Below the pieces are notes generated by a model. The model did no database searches. It was given only the letters and a program-made list of their open reading frames with translations, and was not told the origin of the DNA. From JAJFUG01 sp964473155 (GTDB lineage: Bacteria > Gemmatimonadota > Glassbacteria > GWA2-58-10): DNA of 64,000 nt. The translations under genes and the position numbers were made by a program. Shown here piece after piece: positions 1 through 8,814 of the stretch; position 1 is the stretch's first letter; the number at the start of each line of letters is the position of its first letter. The stretch is taken from the NCBI GenBank assembly GCA_964473155.1, contig CAYYNT010000005.1, forward strand, positions 1-64,000, written 5' to 3'.

Positions 1-48
1 ATGAAAATCCTAACCTTTCAATCCCTTGATGCAAGTTCCTAACCGGAC
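1..48 (-). repeat. Truncated copy of the dispersed structured repeat
   Basis: Read on the minus strand, this edge segment matches the leading part of the copies at 3099-3525 and 34574-34953; all three share an AGGAACnTGCATCA core near positions 27-42. The window edge removes the rest, including the hairpin. The stretch 49-263 has no convincing gene. It holds short purine/pyrimidine runs (a CCCCCC and a GGGGG run) like those preceding the copy at 34574. Confidence 0.5.
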
Positions 49-263
49 AAAGCTGCCTCGATCCCCCCTTAAGAAGAGGGGAGGAACAGCCGCCAATTCA
101 TGCTACTTGCAACTGCTTGGCATCGAGAAGTTAGTCCCACTTTGAAAGGGGGAAACAGGGCATTGTGCTTATAAGTATTTTTCAATACAGCTCTAAAAAG
201 TTGAAGATGTAGCGCTGCGTGCCACGCCGCGTAATCATTTGTAATACAAGGCATTATATTAAT

Positions 264-1694
264 TTACACCACCTTAGCAGTAATCCCCCACAGGCGGCAG
301 TAGTCCGCCAGCTCGCGCTTGTAGTCGCCGTAAAAAAAGAGCTGGTGGAAGCCCGGATAATTCAGATACTCGCTCACCCCGTCCAGCTTGAGCATCACCG
401 CCACCACGCAGCCGCCCGAGGGAGGCACGGCCACGTTGTCGGTCACTGTCCCGGCCGAGATGACCATCTCCGGCTTGCCGCCGGTGAGGATCAGGTCGGC
501 CACGGTGGCCCGCGCGCCGGTCTTCCATTCGGTCACAACTGAGGCGTCGCGCATCCCGTGGTGGTGCGTGATCTTGTACGGCTCGGCCGGGGAGTTGAAT
601 CCGTTGAGCCGTGTGGGGCAGGAGCAGTGTGAGCCGATCAGGCAGCCGGCCGCGGTCTCGGGCACCGGGTCCTGCTGGAAACCGGGACGCTCGAAAAGGA
701 ACTGCACGATAGCGTGGGTCACGCAGGCGCCTAGGTCGGCCTCGCAGGCCGCGGGCACGCCGCAGTCGTTCATCCGCGCCCAGCTTATGCAGGGCAGGCT
801 GACCTTGCTCGGCCCGAGCGCGCCCAGGCAGTCCATCGTTATCCCGTCGCCCTGCTCGCGCCGCAGAATGTTGCGCGCCACGACAAAGCTTTTCACCCCG
901 TTGACCACATCCTGCTCGGTGGCGTCGTGCAGGGTCACGGCCCGGCGGATGAAATCTGTGCTCATCGCCCGTATCTCAGCGCTGGTGGGGGTGCGGTTGT
1001 ATTCCTCCAGGAAATTAGCTGCCGGAAGGTAACGCAGTTTCGTGCCGAAAAACTCCAGGGGCGTGTCTTTTTTCTCGTTCCCGGCAATCACCAGATAGCG
1101 CATCTCGCGAAGGCGCGCCCCGGCTTTGATCATCCTGAGGCCGTAGACCGCGCGGCTGAAATCGTTGGTCGAGCAGACATACGCGCCTTCGCGCCCGGCC
1201 AGGCTCTCGGTGTTGGTGGTGAACGCCGTGCCCACCGGGGCGAATATCACGCTGGGGATTCCGCTCTCCACCATTTTTACCGCGCTGGGCCAGGCGTGCT
1301 GCTGACGGTCCAGCACGATCAGCGCCAGGCCGTCCGTCTTGGCGGCTTTGGCCTCCTCCAGCCAGGCCCCGGTTTCCTCTATCGAGTAGAGCGGCTCCTC
1401 GCGCAGGGCCAGGTCTATCCCCAGCTCATCCGCGGCCGTGACAAGACGGCGGCCGTAATTCGCTTTCGCCTGTGCGCCGTCATACACCGCTCCGGGCCAG
1501 AGCATTCCATACTCTTCTTTCCGCCGCACGAACGCGGCCCGCACTGGGGGACGGTACACGGCCCCGGGGCCGCAGGGGGAAAGCTCGCCCCAGGCGTCCT
1601 GGGCCAGGAGAAACGCGGGCTGCCTGAGCAGGGACGCGCCAAGCAGGCCGCCGCCAGCGGCGGCGAGGAAACGGCGACGGTTCAGGCTGGACAT
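264..1694 (-). CDS. Tat-exported L-fucose/L-arabinose isomerase-like protein
   Basis: A 476-residue protein whose N-terminus has a twin-arginine signal (RRRFL near residue 6, followed by AAAGGGLLGASLL), so it is probably exported folded to the periplasm. The body resembles the L-fucose isomerase family: an N-terminal alpha/beta part and a C-terminal part with an acidic CEADLGA motif and an ITHHHGMRD segment that could supply metal ligands. The start is supported by a GGAGG box just upstream. It is divergent from an MFS sugar transporter at 1912, with the promoters presumably in the 217-bp gap. Family members interconvert aldoses and ketoses, but exported homologues of this type are uncharacterised, so the substrate is unknown. 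Confidence 0.72.
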   Translation of the reverse strand: MSSLNRRRFLAAAGGGLLGASLLRQPAFLLAQDAWGELSPCGPGAVYRPPVRAAFVRRKEEYGMLWPGAVYDGAQAKANYGRRLVTAADELGIDLALREEPLYSIEETGAWLEEAKAAKTDGLALIVLDRQQHAWPSAVKMVESGIPSVIFAPVGTAFTTNTESLAGREGAYVCSTNDFSRAVYGLRMIKAGARLREMRYLVIAGNEKKDTPLEFFGTKLRYLPAANFLEEYNRTPTSAEIRAMSTDFIRRAVTLHDATEQDVVNGVKSFVVARNILRREQGDGITMDCLGALGPSKVSLPCISWARMNDCGVPAACEADLGACVTHAIVQFLFERPGFQQDPVPETAAGCLIGSHCSCPTRLNGFNSPAEPYKITHHHGMRDASVVTEWKTGARATVADLILTGGKPEMVISAGTVTDNVAVPPSGGCVVAVMLKLDGVSEYLNYPGFHQLFFYGDYKRELADYCRLWGITAKVV

Positions 1695-1911
1695 GGAGGG
1701 CCTCCGGGTGGAGTTTATCAGGTTGGAGAGAGGAATTGACGAATGGAATGAGAGAATGTTAGCAGAACGTCATGTGTCTGTCAATTCAGAAACCGTGGGT
1801 GAAGTGTTTTTTCCTTGTTAAGCCGCGCGGGTGGATTAAAATTGTCATAAAGTTTACCTTGCCTTCATCCCTTGTCCCTGTCCGCTTTGTCCACTTCTTT
1901 GGAGGTAGCCC

Positions 1912-3048
1912 ATGATCGCATTGGTGGCGATTCTCGCGGTATCGGTGCTCGGCATAGTTTTCTCGCTGATCGGCGCGGTGAAACTGCGCCTGTCGGAGCG
2001 CGCGGGCCTGAGCGATGCGCAGTTCGGCGGCCTGATCTCGACCCTGATGTTCACCAGCATGATCGTGGTGTTAGCTATCGGCCCGCTGGTGGATGCCTGG
2101 GGACACAAGCCATTCGCCATTCTGGGCTTCCTGCTGAGCGGCGCGGCAATCTCGCTGTTCGCCTTCCTGCGGAGCTACAAGGCCCTGGTGGTCGGGGCGA
2201 TGCTCTTAGGCGTGGGCGGCATGTGCGTCAACACAGTTGGCAACACCCTGATGCCGCAGGTGCTGTTCGGCGGGCAGAACGCCAATGCCGCGCTGAACCT
2301 GGGCAACATGTTTTTCGGCCTGGGCGCGTTCCTCACCCCGTTCCTGGCCGGTTTCCTGATTCAGAAGATCGGCTATTCGAAAACGATCACAATCGTGGCT
2401 CTGGTCGCGCTGGTGCCGGTGATTTTCGCAATGACCACCACCACGTATCCGCCGCAGCCGCCCAGCGGTTTCGACCTGGGCGCGGCGTTCGGCCTTCTGG
2501 CCAATCCGATAATCCTGGCCGCGGCGCTGGCCCTGTTCTGCTATGTGGGCCTCGAAGCCTCGATGGGCGGCTGGATATCCTCGTACCTCACCAGTATCGG
2601 CCTGAGCGAGGGCAAGGCCAACACCACGCTTTCCGGGTTCTGGATCGGGATCATGGTGGCGCGGCTGATCACGGCCGGATTGGTGAACGCGGCCAACGGC
2701 CCGACAGTGATCACGGCCCTGGCCCTGGTTGCGGCGGCGACTATTTTCCTGATGGTGGCTTCGAAGAGCAAGGGGATGGGCGCGACAGCGGTGCTGCTGA
2801 CCGGCCTGGCGTTCGGCCCGATCTTTCCGACAATCGTGGGGGTCACGTTCTCTAAGATAGTGCCCGAGCTGCACGGCAGCGCCTTTGCGATAATCTTCGC
2901 TATCGGCCTGCTGGGAGCGAGCACAATCCCGGCGGCGATAGGCCTCTACGCGCGCGGCAAGAGCATCCAGAAGAGCCTGGTGATCGCGGGTGTGACAGCC
3001 CTTCTGCTGTTTGCCGTGGCCATTTACATGGGCCGTCTGGCGGCCTGA
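1912..3048 (+). CDS. MFS transporter, fucose-permease-like
   Basis: A 378-residue, very hydrophobic protein with about twelve predicted membrane helices. The loop after helix 2 reads GPLVDAWGHKP, matching the MFS signature between helices 2 and 3. Overall similarity is to the sugar:proton symporters of the FucP/NarK-like branch. The start follows a GGAGG box (1902-1906). It faces the isomerase-like gene at 264-1694, which suggests joint work on a deoxysugar or ketose; that link is inference. The 3' end is followed by the dispersed repeat rather than another gene. Confidence 0.8.
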   Translation: MIALVAILAVSVLGIVFSLIGAVKLRLSERAGLSDAQFGGLISTLMFTSMIVVLAIGPLVDAWGHKPFAILGFLLSGAAISLFAFLRSYKALVVGAMLLGVGGMCVNTVGNTLMPQVLFGGQNANAALNLGNMFFGLGAFLTPFLAGFLIQKIGYSKTITIVALVALVPVIFAMTTTTYPPQPPSGFDLGAAFGLLANPIILAAALALFCYVGLEASMGGWISSYLTSIGLSEGKANTTLSGFWIGIMVARLITAGLVNAANGPTVITALALVAAATIFLMVASKSKGMGATAVLLTGLAFGPIFPTIVGVTFSKIVPELHGSAFAIIFAIGLLGASTIPAAIGLYARGKSIQKSLVIAGVTALLLFAVAIYMGRLAA

Positions 3049-3098
3049 GGTGGATACCGGCCTTTAGCCCGGCTTATTCACAAAAGAGAAAATATCTT

Positions 3099-3525
3099 GT
3101 AGGGGCGGCCCCCCGTGGCCGCCCGGATGAATTCGGGCAGGCACGGGGGCCTGCCCCTACACCGAATGTCTCAGGAAAAGACAGATTTTTCCGGCTTTCC
3201 GGCCGTATGTTTGCGAGCCTTGTTTTCAAGCGGCCCGCTCAGTGCCGTCCGGGGCCGTATGTCCGAGCCGCTTAGAAGAAGCGGAGTAATGGCCGCGGGC
3301 ACACTCAAGCCTGAAAAAGCTTCCGCGGCCCGGCGGGCATTCAGCGCCAGCGTCGCCCGGTGAGAAAGGCAGCGTGTAAATACTCCATGCACTCCGCCGG
3401 ATGAAAAAGAGTTATGGCCAGTGCGAGTTTACGGCCCCAAAGCGTCTTTTGGTCCTTTTCCACAAGCCGGAAAAGGACAAGAAAACCATAATCTTTCAAT
3501 TCCGTGATGCAAGTTCCTGACTGCA
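3099..3525 (-). repeat. Dispersed structured repeat, copy A
   Basis: In minus-strand orientation the order is: AGGAACTTGCATCAC leader, a perfect 10-bp hairpin (3452-3461 with 3469-3478, loop 3462-3468), a conserved GGGGCCGTAAACTCGCACTGG block, about 200 bp closely matching the copy at 34574-34953, and a terminal imperfect inverted repeat (arms 3099-3124 and 3135-3160 around a 10-nt loop). One frame keeps WGRKLALAITLF...GRRWR-stop in all full copies, but no start codon is conserved. The element fills most of the 541-bp gap between the transporter and the next gene. It may be a mobile or REP-like element, or an RNA. Confidence 0.8.
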
Positions 3526-3589
3526 TATTGTTGGGATAGGGGATTTGATCCAGTATATCATCACATTTTTGCAACTTGGAGAGACAAGC

Positions 3590-4504
3590 ATGACCAACCG
3601 CAGAGATTTCCTGCGCCTGGGCGCGCTGGGAGCTGCCGGGGCCGCGTTGAGCGGGGCCGCCCCCGCCGCGGCTCAGGCCGTGAAGCACCAGTTCAAGCTG
3701 AAATACGCCCCGCATACCAGCCTGTTCAGCAACATCCCGGATGAGATCGACCGTCTGAACGAATACGCGGCCCATGGTTTCACCGCGTTCGAGAACAACG
3801 GCATGCTGAGCTGGCCTCAGGCGCGGGTCGAGGCGCTCAAGAAACGCATGGACGAGCTGAAAATGGAGATGGGCGTGTTCGTGGCCAACCCCTCGGGCTG
3901 GCGCACGGCGGGCATGGTCGATCCGGCGCAGCGCCCGGCGTTCCTGGCCGAGGTGAAGAAGTCCGTGCCGTACCACAAGATCGTGGGCAACTCGATCTGC
4001 ACGGTGATAACCGGGCCGGAGATCCCGGGTCAGTACCGCGGGCATCAGCGGGTCAACGTCATCGAGAGCCTCAAGCGCGCGGCGGATGTCGTCTCTGTCG
4101 TGCCGTCCCTGACCCTGGTGGTGGAGCCGCTCAACCCCTGGGTGGACCACGCCGGGTATTTCCTGAACCGCTCCGAGGAAGCCTACGAGATCATGAAAGC
4201 CGTGGGCAGCCCGCAGGTGAAGATACTGTTCGACATCTACCACCAGCAGATCACCGAGGGCAACCTGATCAACAACATCCGGGCCTGTTACGACGAGATC
4301 GGGTCGTTCCAGCTTGGCGACGCGCCCGGCCGCCATGAACCATACACCGGTGAGATCAACTACCGCAACGTGTTCAAGGCGATCCACCAGCTCGGGTTCA
4401 AGGGGATCGTGGGCATGGAGTTCAGCCCCTCGGTGAAGGCCGACCCGGAGGGCAGCTTCAAGGTGGTGGCGGCCATGGCCGAGGCGGACAAGTTCGAGGT
4501 GTGA
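3590..4504 (+). CDS. Tat-exported sugar phosphate isomerase/epimerase-like TIM barrel (hydroxypyruvate isomerase family)
   Basis: A 304-residue protein. The ATG at 3590 is chosen because a GGAGAG box precedes it and it begins an ideal Tat signal (NRRDFLRLGALGAAGAAL). The mature part carries hydroxypyruvate-isomerase/AP-endonuclease-2-type barrel motifs: VVEPLNPW (metal Glu), ILFDIYHQQ, LGDAPGRHEPYTGEINY and a terminal GMEFSP. The known family isomerises hydroxypyruvate to tartronate semialdehyde or epimerises ketoses in the cytosol; an exported form is unusual. It is followed at once by a strong terminator, so it is probably the last gene of its transcript. Confidence 0.8.
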   Translation: MTNRRDFLRLGALGAAGAALSGAAPAAAQAVKHQFKLKYAPHTSLFSNIPDEIDRLNEYAAHGFTAFENNGMLSWPQARVEALKKRMDELKMEMGVFVANPSGWRTAGMVDPAQRPAFLAEVKKSVPYHKIVGNSICTVITGPEIPGQYRGHQRVNVIESLKRAADVVSVVPSLTLVVEPLNPWVDHAGYFLNRSEEAYEIMKAVGSPQVKILFDIYHQQITEGNLINNIRACYDEIGSFQLGDAPGRHEPYTGEINYRNVFKAIHQLGFKGIVGMEFSPSVKADPEGSFKVVAAMAEADKFEV

Positions 4505-4528
4505 GGATAAGGATCATCTGAAAAGCGT

Positions 4529-4563
4529 GCAGGAGAGGGTGATAAACCCTCTCCTGCGTTTTC
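4529..4563 (+). terminator. Rho-independent terminator after the isomerase gene
   Basis: A perfect 11-bp stem (GCAGGAGAGGG, 4529-4539, with CCCTCTCCTGC, 4547-4557) with a 7-nt loop, followed by GTTTTC. It lies 24 bases past the stop codon. Confidence 0.85.
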
Positions 4564-4595
4564 AGCATCATGCTGCCACAGGTAAAGAGGCAGGA

Positions 4596-4976
4596 ATGCT
4601 CCGAAAATATATCCTCTGTCTTATCCTTCTACCTGCATTGCTATCGGCTCCTCTTCCAGCCTTCGCCGATCCGCCTACCATGTCAGCTCCAGATTCAAGC
4701 CTGGTGCGGATGATAACCGCCAATCCCGGCAGGAAGATGACGCTAAGCTTGTATAACGGAGAAAAGTTAAAAGGGATTGTCGCTGTTGTCTCGGATGGCG
4801 TGGAAGTTAAGAGCAAAAGAGATCAAGCCAGACGCTTTATAAGATGGGAACAAATTCAGCAAATAGAGATTGAGGTAAAAAGTTCCGGGATAAACAGGGC
4901 AGTGGTGATCGGTTCTTGGATTTCGTGCGCGGCGGGGGTGGTGTTGGTAGCCGTTCTTTTCCTACATGGGTATTGA
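4596..4976 (+). CDS. Small exported/membrane protein with Sm-like beta segment
   Basis: The ATG at 4596 is preferred to an upstream start because an AGGCAGGA box precedes it and it opens a signal peptide (LRKYILCLILLPALLSA). The 126-residue product then has a beta-rich stretch (MTLSLYNGEKLKGIVAVVSDGVEVKS...RRFIRWEQIQQIEI) reminiscent of LSm/SH3-like small barrels that respond to ligand or nucleic acid, and a C-terminal membrane helix (AAGVVLVAVLFLHG). No family is recognised. It stands alone between a terminator and the MNT/HEPN promoter. Confidence 0.6.
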   Translation: MLRKYILCLILLPALLSAPLPAFADPPTMSAPDSSLVRMITANPGRKMTLSLYNGEKLKGIVAVVSDGVEVKSKRDQARRFIRWEQIQQIEIEVKSSGINRAVVIGSWISCAAGVVLVAVLFLHGY

Positions 4977-4978
4977 CT

Positions 4979-5007
4979 TTGAAGCTATGTAAGTTTTTAA
5001 TTATAAA
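4979..5007 (+). promoter_or_regulatory. Sigma-70-like promoter for the MNT/HEPN pair
   Basis: TTGAAG (4979-4984), a 17-bp spacer and TATAAA (5002-5007) lie 33 bp before the antitoxin start. Single candidate by eye; start site not known. Confidence 0.45.
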
Positions 5008-5040
5008 GGTTTCGAAAGCAAAAATCCTGGAGTTCAGTCA

Positions 5041-5325
5041 ATGACAAACGATATAATGGAAACACTCGCGTCGGCCAGGCTTGAGCTGAATGAACGTTTC
5101 ACAGTCCAGCGTATCGGCGTGTTTGGCTCGTTTGCGCGGGGTGAGGCCAGGCCTGACAGTGACGTGGATATAATTGTCGAGTTGGGCGAACCGACATTCG
5201 ACCATTACATGGATTTGAAATTCTATCTTGAGGAAATTCTGCAGCGCCCTGTGGACCTGGTCTTGGTGGATACAGTCAAACCGCGCCTCAGACCAGTTAT
5301 CGAACGGGAGGCGGTCTATGCATAG
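5041..5325 (+). CDS. mntA: MNT-type nucleotidyltransferase antitoxin
   Basis: A 94-residue minimal nucleotidyltransferase with the signature GSFARGEARPDSDVDIIVE, i.e. GS-x10-DxD, and a third acidic residue in VDLVLVD. In characterised MntA/HepT pairs this protein AMPylates a tyrosine of the HEPN toxin and so neutralises it. The stop overlaps the start of the HEPN gene by eight bases, the classical arrangement. The pair has its own promoter candidate at 4979. Confidence 0.9.
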   Translation: MTNDIMETLASARLELNERFTVQRIGVFGSFARGEARPDSDVDIIVELGEPTFDHYMDLKFYLEEILQRPVDLVLVDTVKPRLRPVIEREAVYA

Positions 5326-5653
5326 GGATTACCGTCTCTATCTGGATGATATTCTTGAGGCGGTTGCGAGCATTCGAGAATACACTAAGGGGCTGGATTA
5401 CGCTTCTTTCAGCGAAGACCGGAAAACTCAGGATGCGGTAATCAGGAACCTGGAAATCATAGGTGAGGCCGCCGGGCATCTGCCGGATGAGTTATTCTCA
5501 AAAGCTCCTGAAATAGAATGGCGCAAAATTATCGGCATACGTAACCTTCTTATACATGAATATTTCGGAGTTAGTCTGCCGATCATCTGGGACGTTGTTC
5601 AGAATAAACTATCTCAGCTTGAAGAATCCTGCCGGAAACTACTCGATGGTTAA
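5318..5653 (+). CDS. hepT: HEPN-domain ribonuclease toxin
   Basis: A 111-residue HEPN (DUF86) protein starting at the ATG inside the antitoxin's last codons, with a GGGAGG box upstream. It has the catalytic R-x4-H motif in RNLLIHEYF, followed by the tyrosine position that MntA-type partners modify. Known HepT proteins cleave RNA when not AMPylated. The gene ends in a bidirectional terminator shared with the esterase gene on the opposite strand. Confidence 0.9.
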   Translation: MHRDYRLYLDDILEAVASIREYTKGLDYASFSEDRKTQDAVIRNLEIIGEAAGHLPDELFSKAPEIEWRKIIGIRNLLIHEYFGVSLPIIWDVVQNKLSQLEESCRKLLDG

Positions 5654-5692
5654 AACGCAGGGGAGGGTTTCAATCCATCCCCCTCGCGTTTT
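5652..5692. terminator. Bidirectional terminator between convergent genes
   Basis: An AAAACGC arm (5652-5658) pairs with GCGTTTT (5686-5692), with partly paired G-rich and C-rich inner arms. It lies between the stop of hepT and that of the convergent esterase gene at 5700. Confidence 0.6.
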
Positions 5693-5699
5693 GCCTCTC

Positions 5700-6638
5700 T
5701 CACTTCTCCCCGATCACACCCTGCTCGCGCAGCCAAGCCTCGAAAAGCCCCGGCCAGGCTGTCACCGCGCCGCCATCCACCCCCAGCCCGAAACCGTGCC
5801 CGCCGCGCGTGAAAATGTGCATCTCCGTGGTCACCCCCGCGGCGCTGAGAGCGCCGTGCAGGGCGATGGCCTTGACCGCCGGAGTGGTCTGGTCGTCATT
5901 GGCGTTGACCAGGAACACGGGCGGCGTGTCGGCGCTGATCACCGTATCTATGCCTGCGGGAACTGCCGGATAGATCAGGCCCGCGAAATCCGGGCGGCTG
6001 CTGGCGCGCACCACCGGGTCCTCCGCTTCCGGTTGTCCGGAATCGTAATGCGTGGCGGTCCAGGCCGCCATGTAGCCCCCAGCCGAGAAACCGATCACGC
6101 CGATACGCTGCGGGTCGATGCCCCAGGCCTCGGCATTGGCCCGGACCAGTCGCACGGCCCGCGGCCCATCCGCCAGGATCGCGGCGCGCACGCTGTCCGG
6201 CACTCGGCCCTCGGCGGTTTGTTGCTGTTCCGGACAAAGGCGGTACTTGACCACCACCCCGGTCATCCCGGCCTCGTTCAGCCTGCGCGCTATCTCCAGG
6301 CCCTCCTTGTCGATAGCCAGACGGCGGAAACCGCCGCCGGGGAAGATCACCACAGCCGGGGCCTCCTGCACTCCGGGCGCGGGAAAGACTGTCAGCTCCG
6401 GTGTTTCCACGAAGCTGACAATCCGGTTCATTCCGCTGCTGGAGAATCGTCCGCTCTCGCGGTTCTCGATTGTCTCCGGGCGGCCATGACGGATAATGCT
6501 GTCGGGCAGGCCATCGGGCCAGAGCGGGCGGCTGGCCGGCTCATCGGAAAAGGCGCGTCCCGCTGTCAGTGACAATGCCAGCAGCGCGAAACAGAAAGAC
6601 CGGACAGAGGCAGGCAGGAACAACCTTGCCCTTGGCAT
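5700..6638 (-). CDS. Secreted alpha/beta-hydrolase (carbohydrate esterase-like)
   Basis: A 312-residue protein with a signal peptide (about residues 1-31). Hydrolase landmarks in order: VVIFPGGGFRRLA (oxyanion loop), GFSAGGYMAA (nucleophile serine), VNANDDQTTP (acid) and GGHGFGLG (histidine). It resembles acetyl-xylan-esterase/BD-FAE-type enzymes that deacylate polysaccharides, fitting the carbohydrate theme of the region. The start is supported by a GGGAGA box. Which ester it cleaves cannot be told. Confidence 0.82.
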   Translation of the reverse strand: MPRARLFLPASVRSFCFALLALSLTAGRAFSDEPASRPLWPDGLPDSIIRHGRPETIENRESGRFSSSGMNRIVSFVETPELTVFPAPGVQEAPAVVIFPGGGFRRLAIDKEGLEIARRLNEAGMTGVVVKYRLCPEQQQTAEGRVPDSVRAAILADGPRAVRLVRANAEAWGIDPQRIGVIGFSAGGYMAAWTATHYDSGQPEAEDPVVRASSRPDFAGLIYPAVPAGIDTVISADTPPVFLVNANDDQTTPAVKAIALHGALSAAGVTTEMHIFTRGGHGFGLGVDGGAVTAWPGLFEAWLREQGVIGEK

Positions 6639-6711
6639 GGTTCATCTCCCTGAAAAAAACGGTTAGGAATCGCCCCCTGCGCCGGGGCGGAAACTGCTGC
6701 AGTATCCGGTC

Positions 6712-7509
6712 TCAGCGGCGGCTGTCGCCGAAGATGTCGCCCAGACCGCCGAGGACCGAGCCCTCGCCCTTGCTGCTCGAACCGAAAGTCTGCGGCGCGC
6801 TGGCGATTATCCGGTTGGCCAGGCGCGAGAACGGCAGGCTCTGCAGCCAGATGTCGCCATGGCCGCGCAGGGTGGCCAGGAACAGGCCCTCGCCGCCGAA
6901 GATCATGCTCTTCAGGCTGCCCGAGCGCTCGATATCATAGTCGATGCCCTTGGTGAAAGCCACGATGCAGCCGGTGTCCACTCTTATGACCTCGCCGTTC
7001 AGCCTGCGTCTGACAACCGTGCCGCCCGCGTGCATGAACGCTCTACCGTCGCCCACCAGGCGCTCCAGGATGAAACCCTCGCCGCCGAAGAACCCGGTGC
7101 CCAGGCGACGGGTGAAAGCGATGCTCAGCTTGGTGCCCATGGCGGCGCACAGGAAAGCGTCTTTCTGGCAGATCAGCTCGCCCCCGACCTGACCCAACTC
7201 CACCGGGATAATCTTGCCTGGGTAGGGGGCGGCGAAGGCCACTCGTCTTTTGCCCGCGCCGCTGTTGCGGAAATGGGTCATGAAGATCGATTCGCCGGTC
7301 AGGACACGCTTGCCAACTGAGAGCAATTTGCCCATCAGGCCCTCGTTGGGGTCGGAGCCGTCGCCCATCTTGGCCTCGAACGTGATCCCGTCCTCCATGT
7401 AGTTCATGCTCCCGGCCTCGGCGATCACCACCTCGCCGGGATCGAGCTCCACTTCCACGATCTGCATGTCATCGCCCAGAATCTCGTAATCCACCTCATG
7501 GCTGTTCAT
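6712..7509 (-). CDS. AIM24/TIGR00266 family protein
   Basis: A 265-residue, beta-rich, glycine-rich protein without signal or membrane segment. Repeated elements such as VIAEAGSMNYMEDGI, FGGEGFILERLVGDG and FGGEGLFLATLRGHG are typical of the AIM24 family, which folds as a double-psi/TRAP-like barrel. In bacteria its function is unknown; the yeast relative is mitochondrial. The C-terminal 25 residues are Gly/Ser-rich. No obvious operon partner. Confidence 0.85.
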   Translation of the reverse strand: MNSHEVDYEILGDDMQIVEVELDPGEVVIAEAGSMNYMEDGITFEAKMGDGSDPNEGLMGKLLSVGKRVLTGESIFMTHFRNSGAGKRRVAFAAPYPGKIIPVELGQVGGELICQKDAFLCAAMGTKLSIAFTRRLGTGFFGGEGFILERLVGDGRAFMHAGGTVVRRRLNGEVIRVDTGCIVAFTKGIDYDIERSGSLKSMIFGGEGLFLATLRGHGDIWLQSLPFSRLANRIIASAPQTFGSSSKGEGSVLGGLGDIFGDSRR

Positions 7510-7657
7510 TGCCGCTCTCCGTCTAAATGGTTATGTTTACGCCTGTATCCTTGTGAATGCAGCATAATGATAAGATAATCCGCTGTGGGGGTGCGTGCGA
7601 AGGGCGCACCCGAGCACCGGACATTTTCCGGCTGTTCGAAAGATTCAGGAGATAAAA

Positions 7658-8713
7658 ATGTCACAGGAAGCCGGCAGAATCAAGTGGGGCATATTAGGCT
7701 GCGGGAAGATCGCGGGTAAGTTCGCCAGGGCTCTGGTCCGCTCGAGTACGGGAATGTTGCACGCCGTGTCAAGCCGCAACGGGGAAAAGGCTCGGGCTTT
7801 CGCCCTCGAACATGGCGCGTTGAATTCTTACGGGGATTATGCCAGTCTTCTGGCCGACCCGGAGGTGCGGGCCGTGTACGTGGCCACTCCGCATCCGTTA
7901 CACGGCGAGTGGTCCATAAAGGCGCTCCGGGCGGGCAAGGCCGTATTGTGCGAAAAACCGCTGGAAGTGAATGCCGCGCGGGTGGAGGAGATAGCGCGGG
8001 CGGCCAGGATTTACGGCGGTTTCGTGATGGAGGCGTTCATGTACCGCTGCCATCCCCAGACCGCTCGCCTGGCGGAGCTTCTGCGCGAGGGCGCTGTGGG
8101 GGATGTGCGGCTGATAAGGGCCACGTTCGGCTACCACGGGAAATACGATCCGGCAAATATCAAGATGAACCCGGCCACGGCCGGGGGGGCGATCCTGGAT
8201 GTGGGCTGCTACACGGTCAGCCTGGCGCGGCTGGTGGCGGGAGTGGCCCTGGGCCGGCGCGTGGCCGAGCCGGTCGAGGTGAGCGGCCAGGCGCATATCG
8301 GTGCGGAGAGCGGTATCGATGAGTACGCCGCGGCCACGCTGCGCTTTGAGGGCGGAATCCTGGCCCAGGTGGCGACCGCCGTGCGTCTGGCCCTGGATAA
8401 CCGTCTGATCGTGTTCGGCAGCCGGGGCCGCCTGACCGTGGAAAGCCCATGGACCGGCGGAGGGCTGGAGGGCGGGCCCTCGCGGATAGTGATCGAGCCG
8501 GAGGAAGGCCCCGCGCGGGTGGAGGAAATCACCTGCGAACGCTGGCTGTATGAAATCGAGGCGGATACGGTGGCTGAGGGGATAACTGGCGGCGGACCGG
8601 CGTGGCCTGCCCCGGACATTCAGGATTCCCTGGGCAACGCCCGCGCCCTGGACCGCTGGCGCGCCGCCGCGGGAGTGCGCTACGAGCAGTGGGACAAACC
8701 TGAAATTACCTGA
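7658..8713 (+). CDS. Gfo/Idh/MocA family NAD(P)-dependent oxidoreductase
   Basis: A 351-residue cytosolic dehydrogenase. The ATG at 7658 has an AGGAGA box and leads directly into the Rossmann fold (WGILGCGKIAGKFARAL); the upstream in-frame extension is not protein-like. EKPLEV contains the family's conserved lysine, and GGAILDVGCYTVSLARL is the second conserved block. Members oxidise inositols, glucose or sugar acids. It precedes a sodium:solute symporter and an MttB-like methyltransferase on the same strand, so it may act on the imported compound. Confidence 0.88.
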   Translation: MSQEAGRIKWGILGCGKIAGKFARALVRSSTGMLHAVSSRNGEKARAFALEHGALNSYGDYASLLADPEVRAVYVATPHPLHGEWSIKALRAGKAVLCEKPLEVNAARVEEIARAARIYGGFVMEAFMYRCHPQTARLAELLREGAVGDVRLIRATFGYHGKYDPANIKMNPATAGGAILDVGCYTVSLARLVAGVALGRRVAEPVEVSGQAHIGAESGIDEYAAATLRFEGGILAQVATAVRLALDNRLIVFGSRGRLTVESPWTGGGLEGGPSRIVIEPEEGPARVEEITCERWLYEIEADTVAEGITGGGPAWPAPDIQDSLGNARALDRWRAAAGVRYEQWDKPEIT

Positions 8714-8814
8714 GGAAATACTTGCGGCAACATGATTCAATCCGGATATTTTATGACCGCTCACCCGCCGGTCCTGACCGGCGAACATATATCACCCTCT
8801 GACAGGCCCTGCCG

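Noticed and set aside
3171..3392. Open frames inside the dispersed repeat (also 34593-35006 and 45169-45585)
   Set aside because: Several frames are open in different copies, with no shared start codon or ribosome-binding site. Nucleotide-level and structural conservation explains them better than protein coding.
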